Positions 20,401 through 28,900 of a DNA stretch of 64,000 nt are shown here, one piece after another. The DNA is from Tritrichomonas musculus (Eukaryota; Parabasalia; Tritrichomonadida; Tritrichomonadidae): positions 558,001 through 622,000 of the forward strand of contig JAPFFF010000029.1 in NCBI GenBank assembly GCA_039105265.1. Reading direction: 5' to 3'. The notes under the pieces were generated by a model, which searched no databases, was not told where the DNA came from, and saw only the letters and a program-made list of their open reading frames with translations. How positions within the stretch are numbered: the first letter of the stretch is position 1; each line of letters starts with the position of its first letter. The translations under genes and the position numbers were made by a program.

Positions 20401-21072
20401 TATTATCATTACAAGAAAGGTGAAAATACTTTTTCTATTTATTATCGCTATTACAATGGAACATTCAGATATAATAGTAATTATGTTTTGGATTTAGAAT
20501 CAGTAAGTTATTCATACGAACCAGAAGTTTATGACAAATATTGTATTCCAAATATGAATTTAGTAAAAAATAATTATGCGTTGAAGAGTGAAAATGATGA
20601 ACTGAAGACAAGGATAGAAAATTTAGAGAGAGAGAACACAAATTTAAAGGCTACGATAGCCGCTTTTGAAGCTAGAATTTATGCGCTTGAACCACATGAA
20701 CCACCAACACCAACTTTGCCTGATTTCTATCAAGGGTTTACATATCGTGAAGTTGGTGAAGATGATTATTACACTATTAGGGAAAGACAACAAGGAGTAT
20801 TGTATTTTGATTTTAATTTTGCTATTATTAATGATGATACAGAATATGTTGGGGTATTTGAAGATTTCAATGAAGTCGTACACTATGTTAGGTTCAAATG
20901 GGATAAAGAGAATGATAAATGTATATATTATCTTGATGAATTAAATGGAAATACAGCACCATTAACTCAAGATTCAGGTGATTATTGTAAAGTTCCAGAT
21001 GAACTACAGGATTCATTTGATTCAACAATATATCATCGTGTAGCATATCTTGAAGTTTATTCAAAACCATAA
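17482..21072 (+). CDS. Giant fibre-like protein 2, paralogue of fibre 1
   Basis: A 1196-residue protein. It lacks the long helical N-terminus of fibre 1 but repeats the module (about 75-530) with YCFGNKWDLIWNGTKW and ITSSKIITADNITTMRSDLN. A coiled coil and a hydrophobic stretch (SYTALAFGIVGTVSSATS, about 572-590) follow in the same order. The C-terminus is different: helical segments with TKEEADNKYALK, a leucine-type coil (LERENTNLKATIAAFE), a Pro hinge (HEPPTPTLP) and a 120-residue beta-rich tip. That layout, stalk then hinge then tip, suggests a receptor-binding head. A related coil-encoding fragment lies inverted at about 23652-23850. Function is inference. Confidence 0.65.
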   Translation: MSDTTTKFIGDIQFKVGDSTRKASQLLTLSDLDGYVQTGHLFNEVEGIPEFNIKNNNILYESFESSTNKYHILKFVNIPDDFMNKVNEITTQTNIFKIVLRKNIVYDTNGNLVKEFYIYVKDKQIYSPIITKGENGCSINNSTIFTYINIAFDVNLDFNPYTLWMNGELSIMNEYLTDSLQTEKAIKCSIIKADNALKLHKSDVMYLYKPNTITEDNEYYKMIYKIPSNYTIPTNLQFKFNEYCFGNKWDLIWNGTKWDGNNIQGRSNGMIINKCNSRAYKKSSEGEQGAMIMIKKSEWNLKFITDTSIVEQEGYMQQFYTICSKNDYILFKDGSLKSAHDYGLWIRSTGLQSLDNRGLSYTKDKTYDWMCFCGVLMKEKADLLDLSQISLLYMDLIAPNCDIANRLSFKLDNTTKHNNTKIGLYYYLDLVGVDDTIEKIFYRYEDSNITTRDIELYLKKDLVDPIEEVNWDQQTNPFKYIIDQQFYEITPNPNAATTLYTDYNITSSKIITADNITTMRSDLNIVTNNLDVVSYDLTEMNHKVNVLNSEMTEVKDITQHLENDVKNLRIVSYTALAFGIVGTVSSATSIGMQLFPHGIKMISSFFRGLFDKVRVAGAPNWTRLQMILGNPAIRSISTDISPIIEWCNSSYKQLDDITFENEDDNPNEYSVSVESAYEIGNQFRETLKPVFKLLAEKINEIEAEFNYYPTIDEINEGLKNAILKDELVRDDVIDVVGRFVNKEIHLEAEDTITDGIIKVRFLIQKISEYNDVDYIENFVTININNGTINYEGTNDFPTCTMNDKTIIISNPNNEKVGGIQIKENTAKRRMKFTINDLAYTCDIEALHKKIDTLHEQTEANIVSLTSTLNEFPTIGEVNAALDELKNNLYTKEEADNKYALKTDIKSTEKITQELSIATKFINGTTNDEDKRTYITNLDGDLCKILKKSSLIVKGSCNNEDISGEYLYDSEDVEYYHYKKGENTFSIYYRYYNGTFRYNSNYVLDLESVSYSYEPEVYDKYCIPNMNLVKNNYALKSENDELKTRIENLERENTNLKATIAAFEARIYALEPHEPPTPTLPDFYQGFTYREVGEDDYYTIRERQQGVLYFDFNFAIINDDTEYVGVFEDFNEVVHYVRFKWDKENDKCIYYLDELNGNTAPLTQDSGDYCKVPDELQDSFDSTIYHRVAYLEVYSKP

Positions 21073-21093
21073 ATGTTAACTAATTCGGTACAT

Positions 21094-21247
21094 TTCATTT
21101 ATTATTTTTCATTTATTATTTTTCATTTATTATTTTCATTTATTATTTTTCATTTATTATTTTTCATTTATTTTTTTCATTTATTATTTTTCATTTATTA
21201 TTTTTCATTTATTATTTTCATTTATTATTTTTCATTTATTATTTTTC
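21094..21247 (+). repeat. T-rich tandem array of TTTCATTTATTATTT units
   Basis: About twelve imperfect 11-14-bp units (CATTTATTATTTTT and shorter variants) directly follow the fibre 2 stop codon. Open frames across it are artefacts of the repeat. It marks the end of the recognisable viral coding block. Confidence 0.8.
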
Positions 21248-21336
21248 GTAGTTTATTTGTGAGCTGTGTAATTCACTTTTTATGAGCTGACACTTTTTTA
21301 GCAAATTTGCACATTTTATTGTAAAGTGACAAAAAT

Positions 21337-21460
21337 ATAGGGGTACAGGGGTGAGAACCCCTGTAGTAGCGCGAGCGAAAGCGAATCGTAGATGAGCTTG
21401 TAGCGAAGCGTGGTAGGCTGGGCGAAAGTAGAGAGCACAGCCTAACATATACTACTACCT
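21337..21460. other. GC-rich island with a short hairpin
   Basis: This stretch has far more G and C than its surroundings. It contains CAGGGGTGAGAACCCCTG, a 7-bp stem with a 4-base loop, then GCGCGAGCGAAAGCGAATCG and GTAGCGAAGCGTGG. Positions 21414-21458 also match the inverse of 23522-23567 (TAGGCTG..GCACAGCCTAAC..TATACTA), so this sequence probably belongs to a mobile element, an end or repeat different from the viral genes. Confidence 0.55.
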
Positions 21461-21690
21461 TCCTCAAACTCATCAGAAAATATCCTCTTTGCTTTTGAGT
21501 AGTTATGTACATCACCTGGCATCCAATCTGGCTCTAAACCTTCACATTTTTTTTTGCTAACCAACTAATGTTGGTCTCTTTGCATTAAATTCTTCTGTAA
21601 GCATTGTTAAAATATGACAATTGCCAATTAAATGATCTTTTTTTAATTCAAAGTATCTTGCTTAAATTCGTTCACATAAATCTCTTTCTC
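21455..21690 (-). pseudogene. Decayed coding fragment interrupted by the foldback element
   Basis: Reading the - strand, two adjoining frames give protein-like sequence: one with ELKKDHLIGNCHILTMLTEE, the next with EGLEPDWMPGDVHNYSKAKR. The switch falls at an A/T homopolymer near 21548-21560, with a stop codon close by, so this looks like one gene broken by a frameshift. The foldback element is inserted on its N-terminal side. I do not recognise the family; a transposon or element gene is likely given the neighbourhood. Confidence 0.4.
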
Positions 21691-22143
21691 TTCGATAAAG
21701 TAGTAAGGTTAAGGAGTGCTACTCTCGTTTCACTCGCTCCGCCCTCGCTTAACACCTAATTCATTCAGTCTACCAAAAATTACATTTTTGTCATCCTCGA
21801 CTTAATTAGTATATATACCCGCCACAGTCGTGTGACAGCTAATTTAATTGACGAAAACCCCAAAAATCAGCTGTTTTTGTATTTATTTTAGTGCTACTTG
21901 TGGCACAAGACTATAGATATATGTCTATATATGACAATACTAATAGCGATAACCTATAATAATGGCTAAATAAACTAAAATAATAGGCGAAATCGGCTAT
22001 ATTAATATGAAACCGTTTCCAAACATTTCCATAGCAATGCTCATATACGACATTATCGAGATTGTGTCCAATAAAGTAGAACTAATAGTGGCAGATAATG
22101 AATGACTATTGTAGCATATAATGAATGACTATATGTATAAACG

Positions 22144-22356
22144 ATGGGTTTGATATGTGAATTACATGAAAATTTTCTCCGAATGAAACCAATGACACTG
22201 AACACTATGTTATACGATCACGTATATGAAGGTATGAAATCCATATCTATAAATGATTTCCGTGATGACTATGATCCACACACCAAATCGTTTAAGTATA
22301 TAGATAAACCTGTCGAACCATATGCTAGTGCTTCACGAATTCGTGCTAGATACTAA
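22144..22356 (+). CDS. 70-residue ORF in the left arm of the foldback element
   Basis: Starts MGLICELHENFLRMKPMTLN and ends SRIRARY. It is charged and has no hydrophobic segment or known motif. The right arm encodes an identical protein on the other strand (22756-22968). Identity may simply reflect arm homogenisation, yet the frame is intact and protein-like in composition. It may be the remnant of a gene lying inside the terminal repeats of a larger parent element. Function unknown. Confidence 0.4.
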   Translation: MGLICELHENFLRMKPMTLNTMLYDHVYEGMKSISINDFRDDYDPHTKSFKYIDKPVEPYASASRIRARY

Positions 22357-22473
22357 ATCGACACAGAACACAGATCGCGCACACACATATTTTTGGATAA
22401 TAGTCTACAACATCGAAACAGGATTCTCCAGTATTGGATTCGCATACGAAACTCGTTAAAAGTGGTTAAAGAT

Positions 22474-22681
22474 GGTATTGGATAATGTTTTCGTAAATGG
22501 ATTCGTTAATATTAAGATCGTTAATGGTATTGGATAATGTTTTCGTAAATGGATTCGTTAATATTAAGATCGTTAATGGTATTGGATAATGTTTTCGTAA
22601 ATGGATTCGTTAATATTAAGATCGTTAATGGTATTGGATAATGTTTTCGTAAATGGATTCGTTAATATTAAGATCGTTAAT
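22474..22681 (+). repeat. Four exact 52-bp tandem repeats in the foldback loop
   Basis: The unit begins GGTATTGGATAATGTTTTCG and ends AGATCGTTAAT. The copies are identical by eye, which implies recent expansion or conversion. There are no unique spacers between copies, so this is not a CRISPR array. Confidence 0.9.
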
Positions 22682-22755
22682 GATATTTACTAGTTTCGAT
22701 GTTGTAGACTATTATCCAAAAATATGTGTGTGCGCGATCTGTGTTCTGTGTCGAT

Positions 22756-22968
22756 TTAGTATCTAGCACGAATTCGTGAAGCACTAGCATATGGTTCGAC
22801 AGGTTTATCTATATACTTAAACGATTTGGTGTGTGGATCATAGTCATCACGGAAATCATTTATAGATATGGATTTCATACCTTCATATACGTGATCGTAT
22901 AACATAGTGTTCAGTGTCATTGGTTTCATTCGGAGAAAATTTTCATGTAATTCACATATCAAACCCAT
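22756..22968 (-). CDS. 70-residue ORF in the right arm of the foldback element
   Basis: Encodes the same protein as 22144-22356 from the opposite strand. The two ORFs point toward each other across the tandem-repeat loop. Transcripts running through both arms would fold back into long double-stranded RNA. Confidence 0.4.
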   Translation of the reverse strand: MGLICELHENFLRMKPMTLNTMLYDHVYEGMKSISINDFRDDYDPHTKSFKYIDKPVEPYASASRIRARY

Positions 22969-23651
22969 CGTTTATACATATAGTCATTCATTATATGCTA
23001 CAATAGTCATTCATTATCTGCCACTATTAGTTCTACTTTATTGGACACAATCTCGATAATGTCGTATATGAGCATTGCTATGGAAATGTTTGGAAACGGT
23101 TTCATATTAATATAGCCGATTTCGCCTATTATTTTAGTTTATTTAGCCATTATTATAGGTTATCGCTATTAGTATTGTCATATATAGACATATATCTATA
23201 GTCTTGTGCCACAAGTAGCACTAAAATAAATACAAAAACAGCTGATTTTTGGGGTTTTCGTCAATTAAATTAGCTGTCACACGACTGTGGCGGGTATATA
23301 TACTAATTAAGTCGAGGATGACAAAAATGTAATTTTTGGTAGACTGAATGAATTAGGTGTTAAGCGAGGGCGGAGCGAATGTAATGAGAGTAGCACTCCT
23401 TAACCTTACTACTGATAATTTATGTGAGGTAAACCAAATTTTTTTACGCTTCTTACTTATCATTTTTAAAATTTGACAAAATTGAAAAAAGGGGCCACAT
23501 GGCTATATGAATCAATTTAATAAAGTAGTATACGTTAGGCTGTGCGCCCTAAGCGGTCGCCCAGACCTAACTGCACTGATGATATCACTGAGGATCGTAA
23601 ACAATAAATCAATTGTAAAAATTATAAGTTAACAAAATGGTTGAAATCTCT

Positions 23652-23850
23652 TTATTTCGCTTCAAGCACCGCAATTCTAGCTTCTAATTCTGCTATAGTA
23701 GCCTTTAATGTTGTATTCTCTCTCTAAATTTGATATTTGACTATTTATTATTATGATACTAGTAACATGCTCACCTACTAGAAAAGCTAAATCTTGTTGA
23801 GCTTTAATATAAGTATTTAATGAATTAGTCTCATTGATTAATTTTCAAAT
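23652..23850 (-). pseudogene. Inverted remnant of a fibre-like gene (coiled-coil end)
   Basis: The - strand ends in a frame reading LKATIAELEARIAVLEAK before TAA, which matches the coil LKATIAAFEARIYALE of fibre 2. Just upstream (23700-23850) another frame gives coil-like sequence with LNTYIKAQQDLAFLVGEHV. The two frames meet at a GA-repeat where the intact gene has two more bases, so a 2-nt loss explains the break. This shows a second, now degraded, copy of viral sequence in opposite orientation. Confidence 0.65.
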
Positions 23851-24480
23851 CAATATTAGTTAAAATCTAGATTCATTTAAGGACGACTTTTCACCGTTTA
23901 TAATTTTTTTTATAACGATTAATTTTTGTATTCATTTTCATCGTGAATCATTGAAAATTAAAAAATATAATAACTCAAGTTAGAAGGGAAAAAAGAAACT
24001 TGTTTTTGTGTTAATACAAATCAAATAGAATAAATTATTGATATCCGGTTCGAAAAGTAATATTAGTACTTGTTATTTATCAAATTTAATCATTTTTTAT
24101 TTTATCTACTAAAATTTCATCTTTTTCTTTAATATATTATGAGTTTGGAACCGGATTATTTTAAATATTCATGTTATTTAATAAATGGTGCATAGAAAAC
24201 AAAATTGTTTTTCTTTGAAATTGATTTATTACATTTTGAAATTCTTAGAAAAAACATAAACGTATTTTGGTTTAATTTACTTTTATTTTTTGAAATATCT
24301 CTTTTTCAAAGCTGAATAATTATTTAATTATTTTTTATATGCATTATATTCCAATTATTTATTTGTTAATATGAGTTTCACAATAAAATGATGAAAGATT
24401 GAAGAAGAATTAAATGTAACCACAACGATCATTTTTCATAGAAAGGTTGTCCTTAATATTATCTTAAAAATCAAAAAATT

Positions 24481-24592
24481 TTACAAATTCCACGTAGCAC
24501 TTTTTGAGAGCTGAGCTCTCAAAAAATGCTACGTGGAATTTGTAAATCTCTGAATTGCTTTCACTTTTAAAGTGAAAGCAATTCAAGAGATT
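24481..24592. repeat. Two abutting near-perfect hairpins
   Basis: The first (24481-24545) pairs TTACAAATTCCACGTAGCA with its complement around a CTTTTTGAGAGCT palindrome. The second (24545-24592) pairs GAATTGCTTTCACTTT with its complement and has almost no loop. Back-to-back stems of about 30 and 23 bp are unlikely by chance. Confidence 0.85.
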
Positions 24593-25526
24593 TGTTATTT
24601 AATCCATAAATCATAAAAATAAGTGTTTTTATTATGATATTTGAGGTTTTTTCTTAAATAATTTATTATTTACATTATTTATTTGTAACATGAAATATAA
24701 TAATAATTTTTAACAAATTATATTATTGATATACAAGAAATTTTTGTTTTTTATAAATAAAAATTTTGAATTAATAATTGAATAAAATGCTAGTTTTTGA
24801 AAAAATTATTTTTATAATATCAGAATTTTGAAAATATATTATGTTTATTAACAAAAATTTATTTATTGGATAATATATTAGTAATATCATAATATTAATG
24901 ATAATATATTTATTATATATAATATAAATTATATTTACATTATTAAAAAATAATAATTTACATTTTTACTCAGTTTATTTGTATATCACAATTGAAAATA
25001 TATTATAATAACGTATTAATTCAATTTTATTTTTCATAAATAAATTTATCTTACATGATATTAAATTAATTACTTTTTAATTAATTTAAAAGATGTAAAT
25101 AAAATTATAAAAAAAGAATATATGATATGAATGTTACAAAATATTTATATATTTGGATATTAACAAATTCCAAATAAAATATCGTTAAATTTTACCACTT
25201 TTTCAATTATTTTTATACTTTGATATTTTTCTTTCATTTGTCGATAAATCGATTTATTTCTGTGTATTTACACCACTTCTATCAAACATGTAAAAACGTT
25301 TAGAATTAAAATTCGTACTTTAGTTCTGAAAAGTTAAACTTTTTGATAACTTGGATTTTAAAAACATGAATAATGTTTTTCCCCCACGATAGATTTTTTT
25401 TTTTTTGGTCTTTATAAAACTTGCTTAAAAATCAATATAGTATATAATATTTCAATATGAAGTCGAAACGACGATTTTCAATAACCACCAAATTCATACT
25501 CCTTTTTAAAACATAAAAAAAAATAA

Positions 25527-25683
25527 AGTCGGATTCAAAAGGCTTGGGACAAACTTTTTGAAAACGATAAGGTCATATTTAAAAATCTTTTAGGTCAATT
25601 TGTCCTGAGCTGAATGATTTTTTTTCTGAGAAACATTGAAAAAAATTGAATGTTGTCCCAAGTATTTTGAATCCAACTGTATC
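25527..25683. repeat. Short inverted-repeat element (~157 bp)
   Basis: The ends GTCGGATTCAAAAGGCTTGG and (reversed) GTTGGATTCAAAATACTTGG are inverted with about three mismatches in 25 bp and enclose about 105 bp. It looks like a miniature inverted-repeat element or its relic. Confidence 0.65.
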
Positions 25684-25738
25684 ATGAATGCAAACTTTTT
25701 GAGAGAGAAAAACTCAAAAAGTGTATTCAATTCTGATA

Positions 25739-25806
25739 TTTACGAATTTCTCTCCACACTTTTTGAGAGCTACGATCTCAAAAAGTTGTAACGAGAAATT
25801 CGTAAA
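25739..25806. repeat. Hairpin with CTTTTTGAGA core
   Basis: TTTACGAATTTCTC pairs with GAGAAATTCGTAAA at the base, and ACTTTTTGAGA pairs with TCTCAAAAAGT at the top. A smaller hairpin with the same core (CAAACTTTTTGAG / CTCAAAAAGTG) lies just upstream at 25691-25724. Confidence 0.8.
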
Positions 25807-25919
25807 ATAAATAGTTTGGGTATAATTTAACGGCTGATTATTGAAATTTTCAAAGATATTATTTATTTTATTGAAATTTTTCATAACAGACTTTTTACTC
25901 CAAATTAATATTTAAGCCA

Positions 25920-28900
25920 ATGGCTTCAATTGGCGGTTCTAGTACGCAGAAGTCATTATCACATACACAGATGGATCGAGTTATCAAAGTCGAAGTTCCT
26001 TCTTCTCATTTAATTTTTTTTCCATATGCTACATTAATCCAACGAGGAACTTCAATCCCTCATTTCTTATCACATATTGCATTTATTTTTATATGCTTGC
26101 AATCTATTGGCATATCAATTTGGCTTCTATATGTTGATACAAGTTCGAAAATGTCTCAAAACGATCAAGATTTTAACGACAAAATGCAAAAATATTTATC
26201 ATTAATTTTATTATTTACTCCGTCAAAAGATGATTCTACGTATATTCCGGTGATTTCAACAATTGGCGCTGTTGCAATCGTGATTAACTTATTATGGCTA
26301 ATTCCAGCTATTATTTTTTCCAAAACGCAGCGAGTTGTCAATTGGCTTTTACCATTGCAAGATTTTCTTTCCAATGTTATTTCACCCGTTCTTGTTATAC
26401 CTCTTTTTTCTCATTTCAGTGTTGGTATTTCACAAGCTTTTCAAAAAAATCATCTAACAGAAGGAACTTCAAGTCTTTCAACAACAAATTGCGTTATTTT
26501 ACTCATTTTATCAGCTCTCGCTTGTATTCTTAATCTTGTAACAGCAGTATGTTTTATAATTTTTGGTTCTAACACCGTTTATTTTCCAAATTCCGAGTAC
26601 ATAGTCACTAATCAAGCTACTGTTTTATCAATGATCATTGGCCAAGGAGTATTTTCGTTTTTTTCATATTTGTCAGACGTAATGGGTGAATCGATTTCGA
26701 TAGCTGCACTTGTTATTCATATTTTATTTGGAGTTGTTCTTTGTATTCTAGGTTTTGTAAAAATCCCATTTATGTTTAAGTGGGTTAATTATTGTTTTTG
26801 TGGATTATCTGCCGCATCAGTTATCAGTGATATTTGTTCTCGAATAGTTAAGCTTATTTATCTTAGGATTGTTATTATAGTTTGCTGTTGGATTGTTTTT
26901 TGGGTTATTTTCAAATTTGTTTTCGACGCTGTTGCAAAACAAAAATTGAAAAAGTTTTATGAAAATGATAACCCAGACACAAACGAGAATGCTAATGTGA
27001 AAAAGACAGAAAGTCAACTTCTTCTTCTCCGTAACGAATCAAAAAAGTCAAAAGTCAATGTTAGAGTATTGATCCAGTTAACGCTTTTATATGAGGACCA
27101 AAACTTCACTTCTGGAAAACTCTTTGAAAGACTTTTATTATTTGCATCAACATCTGAAGATCGTCTGCAAATTGCTAAATATTGTTGCTTTTTCCCTGAT
27201 TTTCAACCACTTTTCACCAGCCAAATCGCATTGTTACGAAATATTACTGACTTTCGCTTTTCTCAATCTTTTTTATTTCACCAACTTTGTATTACAGAAA
27301 CTTGCCGACAACCACTATCTGCTGTTGAAGAACTGACAACATTACGTCAGGAAGCACCAACAGTTTCTACATCAATGAGGGCTTCATGGTCACAATTAAA
27401 TTCAGATATTTCATATTCGTCATTTGAAAAGCTTTCATCCAACATTTCACTAATTAAAAATCACTGGGAAGAAGCTATTGACAAATATCCAAAAAATGCC
27501 TTAATTGCAGAAAATTATTCTCGATATCTTTTAGAAGCTGAAGGCGATTTTGAAAAGAGTGCCGAATGGCATTATCGAGCTCTTCAACTTCAAAATGGAA
27601 AAGTTTTTGAATATGATAAAGCAACAATTCACTTTTTAAGAGTCTTTCCAAAATTTGCTAAAAAATTATTTGCTGAAATCAGCCTTGCTTCGATTGATGA
27701 CCTTGATTTAAAGCAATCTGAAGAACTTCTTGGCTCAATGATTAGTCAACCGCGACTCCACATGGAATATCAAAAAGTGGTGCAAAATAAAACTAACGGT
27801 TGGTTAACCTCTATGTTAGTCCTTGTTGTTTTTCGATTTTTAATATCGATTAGTTTTTGGCTTGCTTTGCTTATTATGTTTACCGGTATGTTTTCATCAC
27901 GAGTGAAACATTTGCAATTCATATATGATCTTTCATACATCAGTGAATCAATCGAATTGAGCGATATAGCAATCAATTTCCAAGGTGCCAAAGAATATTA
28001 TGAAATGCCCAGCTATGATTTAATTCAATCGATAATTAATCCAAATAATAATAATAAATATGCTGATGATCATGTTTTAATCAATTCTTCCCTTCCTTAC
28101 TTCAGCACATCAGATTTTTATTCTATATCAGGCATTGAACGTTTAAATACATTTATTCAAGATTTAAATCAGCAGAGTGCAGGTGGCAGCGATCTTGGCT
28201 TGATCGTTAATAGTTTGACCGCCCAAAACCTAAGTGCTTATTTTTATGTAAATAAAATTCCTATTCCCGATAATACTCAGAGCTTCAGATCAATGTTAAC
28301 ATTTTACTTCAGTCTTTCACTTATTGTTGGAAGCTCACCCCTACCTGATCCAGGAATGAATGCGTGGGTTTTTCAAAGTCCTATCTTGGAGCTAGGGGAA
28401 GCAACCACTCAAATTTTGAATAATTTACGTGAATTATTACAATCCTTTATTGAAAATGACAAAAAGGACGTTTCTGATGAAAAGAAAGTTCATCTTATAA
28501 TTGCAATTGCTTTTGCAGCAATATGTTTTGTCCTTTTTATTGTTCTTTACATCATCTTCTTTGTATGCATGCAGAGGAAGTTCACTACAATAATCAACAT
28601 TTGTAGAGAACTCAAAGATGAGACGATAAAGAAGGCTTCATCTCAACTAGCCGATAGATCAGATAATGATGCAGGTCTTAGTAACAATGGCAAAAAGTCA
28701 ACAAATGTAACATTGACAACTGTTAATCAAAAGTCTTATTTTTCTGTTGTTGTTTTCGTCTTTGAAATAATTGTGACGATTTTGATCATCGCAAGTGCCC
28801 TTTTGTTTTACTATGAAGTTAATAAGACACATAATAAATTTTCATCAATGAATGAGCTCCTTCTTCAGTCTTGCATCAGATCTTCTCACTCTATATTAAT

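Larger units (their letters stand above)
21699..23413. mobile_element. 1715-bp foldback (long terminal inverted repeat) element
   Basis: Arms of 721 bp (21699-22419 and 22693-23413) are almost perfect reverse complements, diverging only near the outer ends. The termini are AGTAGTAAGGTTAAGG and its complement. The 5-bp sequence GATAA abuts both ends and is a likely target-site duplication. The loop (22420-22692) holds four 52-bp tandem repeats. Each arm carries the same 70-codon ORF, and no transposase is present, so the element is non-autonomous. Long inverted repeats starting with AG resemble Polinton/Maverick ends, so it may be a deletion derivative; that is inference, and a Mutator-type foldback is the alternative. 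Confidence 0.85.
23851..25919. other. AT-rich noncoding region with hairpins
   Basis: No credible gene is seen. The region contains several palindromic or hairpin sequences (24481-24592, 25527-25683, 25691-25724, 25739-25806) and recurring CTTTTTGAGA/TCTCAAAAAG motifs. The last 60 bp form the leader of the pseudo-cyclase gene. Confidence 0.6.

Noticed and set aside
21073-21285. 70-codon hydrophobic ORF
   Set aside because: It translates a tandem T-rich array into Phe/Ile/Tyr repeats.
21239-21515. Overlapping - strand ORFs of 69 and 80 codons over the GC-rich island
   Set aside because: The composition follows the GC-rich repeat, and two frames look equally open. Treated as repeat sequence with only the flanking fragment kept.
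22474-22681. CRISPR-like array
   Set aside because: The four 52-bp copies are contiguous with no spacers, and the context is eukaryotic.
24050-24066. GGTTCGA-like word suggestive of a tRNA T-arm
   Set aside because: No matching acceptor, D or anticodon arms nearby.
24481-24592. Hairpins as bacterial-type terminators or a tRNA/ncRNA gene
   Set aside because: No U-tract after the stems, no cloverleaf, and a eukaryotic setting. Kept as repeats only.
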